Shown here in pieces: positions 62,940-64,000 of a stretch of 64,000 nucleotides of DNA. The position numbers and the translations under genes were made by a program. Origin of the DNA: Pantoea sp. A4. Its GTDB lineage: Bacteria; Pseudomonadota; Gammaproteobacteria; Enterobacterales; Enterobacteriaceae. A model generated the notes under the pieces. It searched no databases, was not told the DNA's origin, and saw only the letters and a list, made by a program, of their open reading frames with translations. The stretch spans positions 62,001-126,000 of the forward strand of contig NZ_ALXE01000001.1 of the NCBI RefSeq assembly GCF_000295955.2, read 5' to 3'. Position 1 is the stretch's first letter. Every line of letters starts with the position of its first letter.

Positions 62940-64000
62940 ATCTTCTCTACTTAACCATACTGTTTCCGCTGATCGGCTTTTTGCTGTTAGCGTTTTCCCG
63001 TGGTCGCTGGTCGGAGAACCTTTCGGCCACCGTGGGCATGGGATCTGTTGGCCTGGCGGCGCTGGTGGCTGCCTGGGCTGGTTTTGACTTCTTTGCGCAT
63101 GGTCAGCAACCTTTTACCCAGGCGCTCTGGACCTGGATGCAGGTCGGTCAGTTCAATATTCAGGTTAACCTGGTGTTGGATGGCTTGTCGTTGACCATGC
63201 TGTCTGTGGTCACGGGCGTCGGCTTCCTGATCCACATGTTTGCCTCCTGGTATATGCGCGGTGAAGAGGGCTACTCGCGCTTCTTCGCATACACCAACCT
63301 GTTTATCGCCAGCATGGTGGTTCTGGTGCTGGCCGATAACCTGATGCTGATGTATCTCGGCTGGGAAGGGGTGGGGCTGTGCTCTTATCTGCTGATCGGC
63401 TTCTACTATAGCAATCCGGAAAACGGCAAAGCGGCGATGAAAGCCTTTATCATTACCCGCGTGGGTGATGTGTTCCTCGCTTTTGCACTGTTCATTCTCT
63501 ACAACGAACTGGGTACGCTGAACTTCCGCGAGATGATGGAACTGGCACCGGCACACTTTGCCGCTGACAGCCACATGTTGCAGTGGGCAACCCTGATGCT
63601 GTTGGGTGGTGCGGTAGGTAAATCAGCACAGTTACCGCTGCAAACCTGGCTGGCGGATGCAATGGCCGGCCCAACCCCGGTCTCCGCACTGATTCACGCG
63701 GCAACCATGGTGACGGCGGGTGTCTACCTGATTGCCCGCAGCCACGGTCTGTTCCTGCTGACGCCAGAAGTTCTGCATCTGGTCGGGATTGTCGGGGCGG
63801 TGACATTGGTACTGGCTGGTTTTGCCGCGCTGGTGCAAACCGATATCAAACGCGTACTCGCTTACTCCACCATGAGCCAGATCGGCTATATGTTCCTGGC
63901 TCTGGGTGTACAGGCATGGGACGCGGCAATTTTCCACTTAATGACCCACGCGTTCTTTAAAGCCTTGCTGTTCCTCTCTTCCGGTTCGGTGATTTTGGCC
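62936..64000 (+). CDS. nuoL: NADH-quinone oxidoreductase subunit L (3' part cut off by window edge)
   Basis: Starts in an ATGA overlap with nuoK and stays open for 355 codons to the window edge; E. coli NuoL is about 613 residues, so the end is missing. [20 protein letters not shown] begins the antiporter-like subunit. [22 protein letters not shown] (conserved Glu), [34 protein letters not shown] (conserved Lys) and [18 protein letters not shown] are diagnostic. It forms the distal proton channel with the long lateral helix. Confidence 0.96.
   Translation, partial: MNLLYLTILFPLIGFLLLAFSRGRWSENLSATVGMGSVGLAALVAAWAGFDFFAHGQQPFTQALWTWMQVGQFNIQVNLVLDGLSLTMLSVVTGVGFLIHMFASWYMRGEEGYSRFFAYTNLFIASMVVLVLADNLMLMYLGWEGVGLCSYLLIGFYYSNPENGKAAMKAFIITRVGDVFLAFALFILYNELGTLNFREMMELAPAHFAADSHMLQWATLMLLGGAVGKSAQLPLQTWLADAMAGPTPVSALIHAATMVTAGVYLIARSHGLFLLTPEVLHLVGIVGAVTLVLAGFAALVQTDIKRVLAYSTMSQIGYMFLALGVQAWDAAIFHLMTHAFFKALLFLSSGSVILA

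Overview
The window is a chromosomal segment of a gamma-proteobacterium of the order Enterobacterales. Nearly every gene has a clear E. coli counterpart, and the order follows the E. coli fadL to nuo interval (fadL, fadI-fadJ, sixA, smrB, prmB-aroC-mepA-yfcA-epmC-yfcL, mnmC, fabB, flk, pdxB-usg-truA-dedA, accD-folC-dedD, cvpA-purF-ubiX, his transport operon, yfcH/yfcF/yfcD, pta-ackA, yfbV, yfbR, alaA, lrhA, nuo). Some E. coli neighbours are absent (yfcZ, yfcC, yfcE, yfcG, folX, a second hisJ/argT copy), and extra genes are present. Together these suggest an Erwiniaceae-like genome (Pantoea/Erwinia); that placement is inference from general resemblance, not a computed phylogeny.

Layout. 1-4.5 kb: fatty-acid uptake and beta-oxidation (fadL cut by the window edge; fadIJ), both with FadR-like operators. 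4.6-10.5 kb: sixA, smrB and the prmB-aroC-mepA-yfcA-epmC-yfcL run. 10.5-20.3 kb: mnmC, fabB, an MFS exporter, a MocR-type regulator divergent from a rhodanese gene with direct repeats between them, flk, and a DMT exporter divergent from an AraC-type regulator. 20.3-30.2 kb: pdxB, usg, truA, dedA, accD, folC, dedD, a PurR-boxed cvpA-purF unit, and ubiX. 30.2-33.7 kb: a basic amino-acid/histidine ABC transporter with a sigma-54 promoter and an NtrC-like site upstream. 44-64 kb: pta/ackA (minus strand), yfbV, yfbR, alaA, lrhA with a long leader, and the complex I operon nuoA to nuoL, which runs off the right edge.

The one stretch that does not fit the core genome is 33.7-44.0 kb. Four AT-rich genes (33737-35821, 38347-39891, 39925-41958, 41970-44027) encode 514-694 residue proteins of a family I do not recognise. 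Read side by side they are paralogs. Each has a long, basic, low-complexity N-terminus with short shared motifs, then a conserved core ending in a TG[YLF]...TGL signature, then one or two copies of a roughly 80-residue C-terminal module. Three form a probable operon next to pta. The fourth stands alone behind hisP, separated from the others by the ordinary genes yfcH, yfcF and yfcD. Poly-A tracts of 8-9 bases occur in the N-terminal coding parts of three of them. No mobile-element gene, tRNA, rRNA or CRISPR array was seen in the window.
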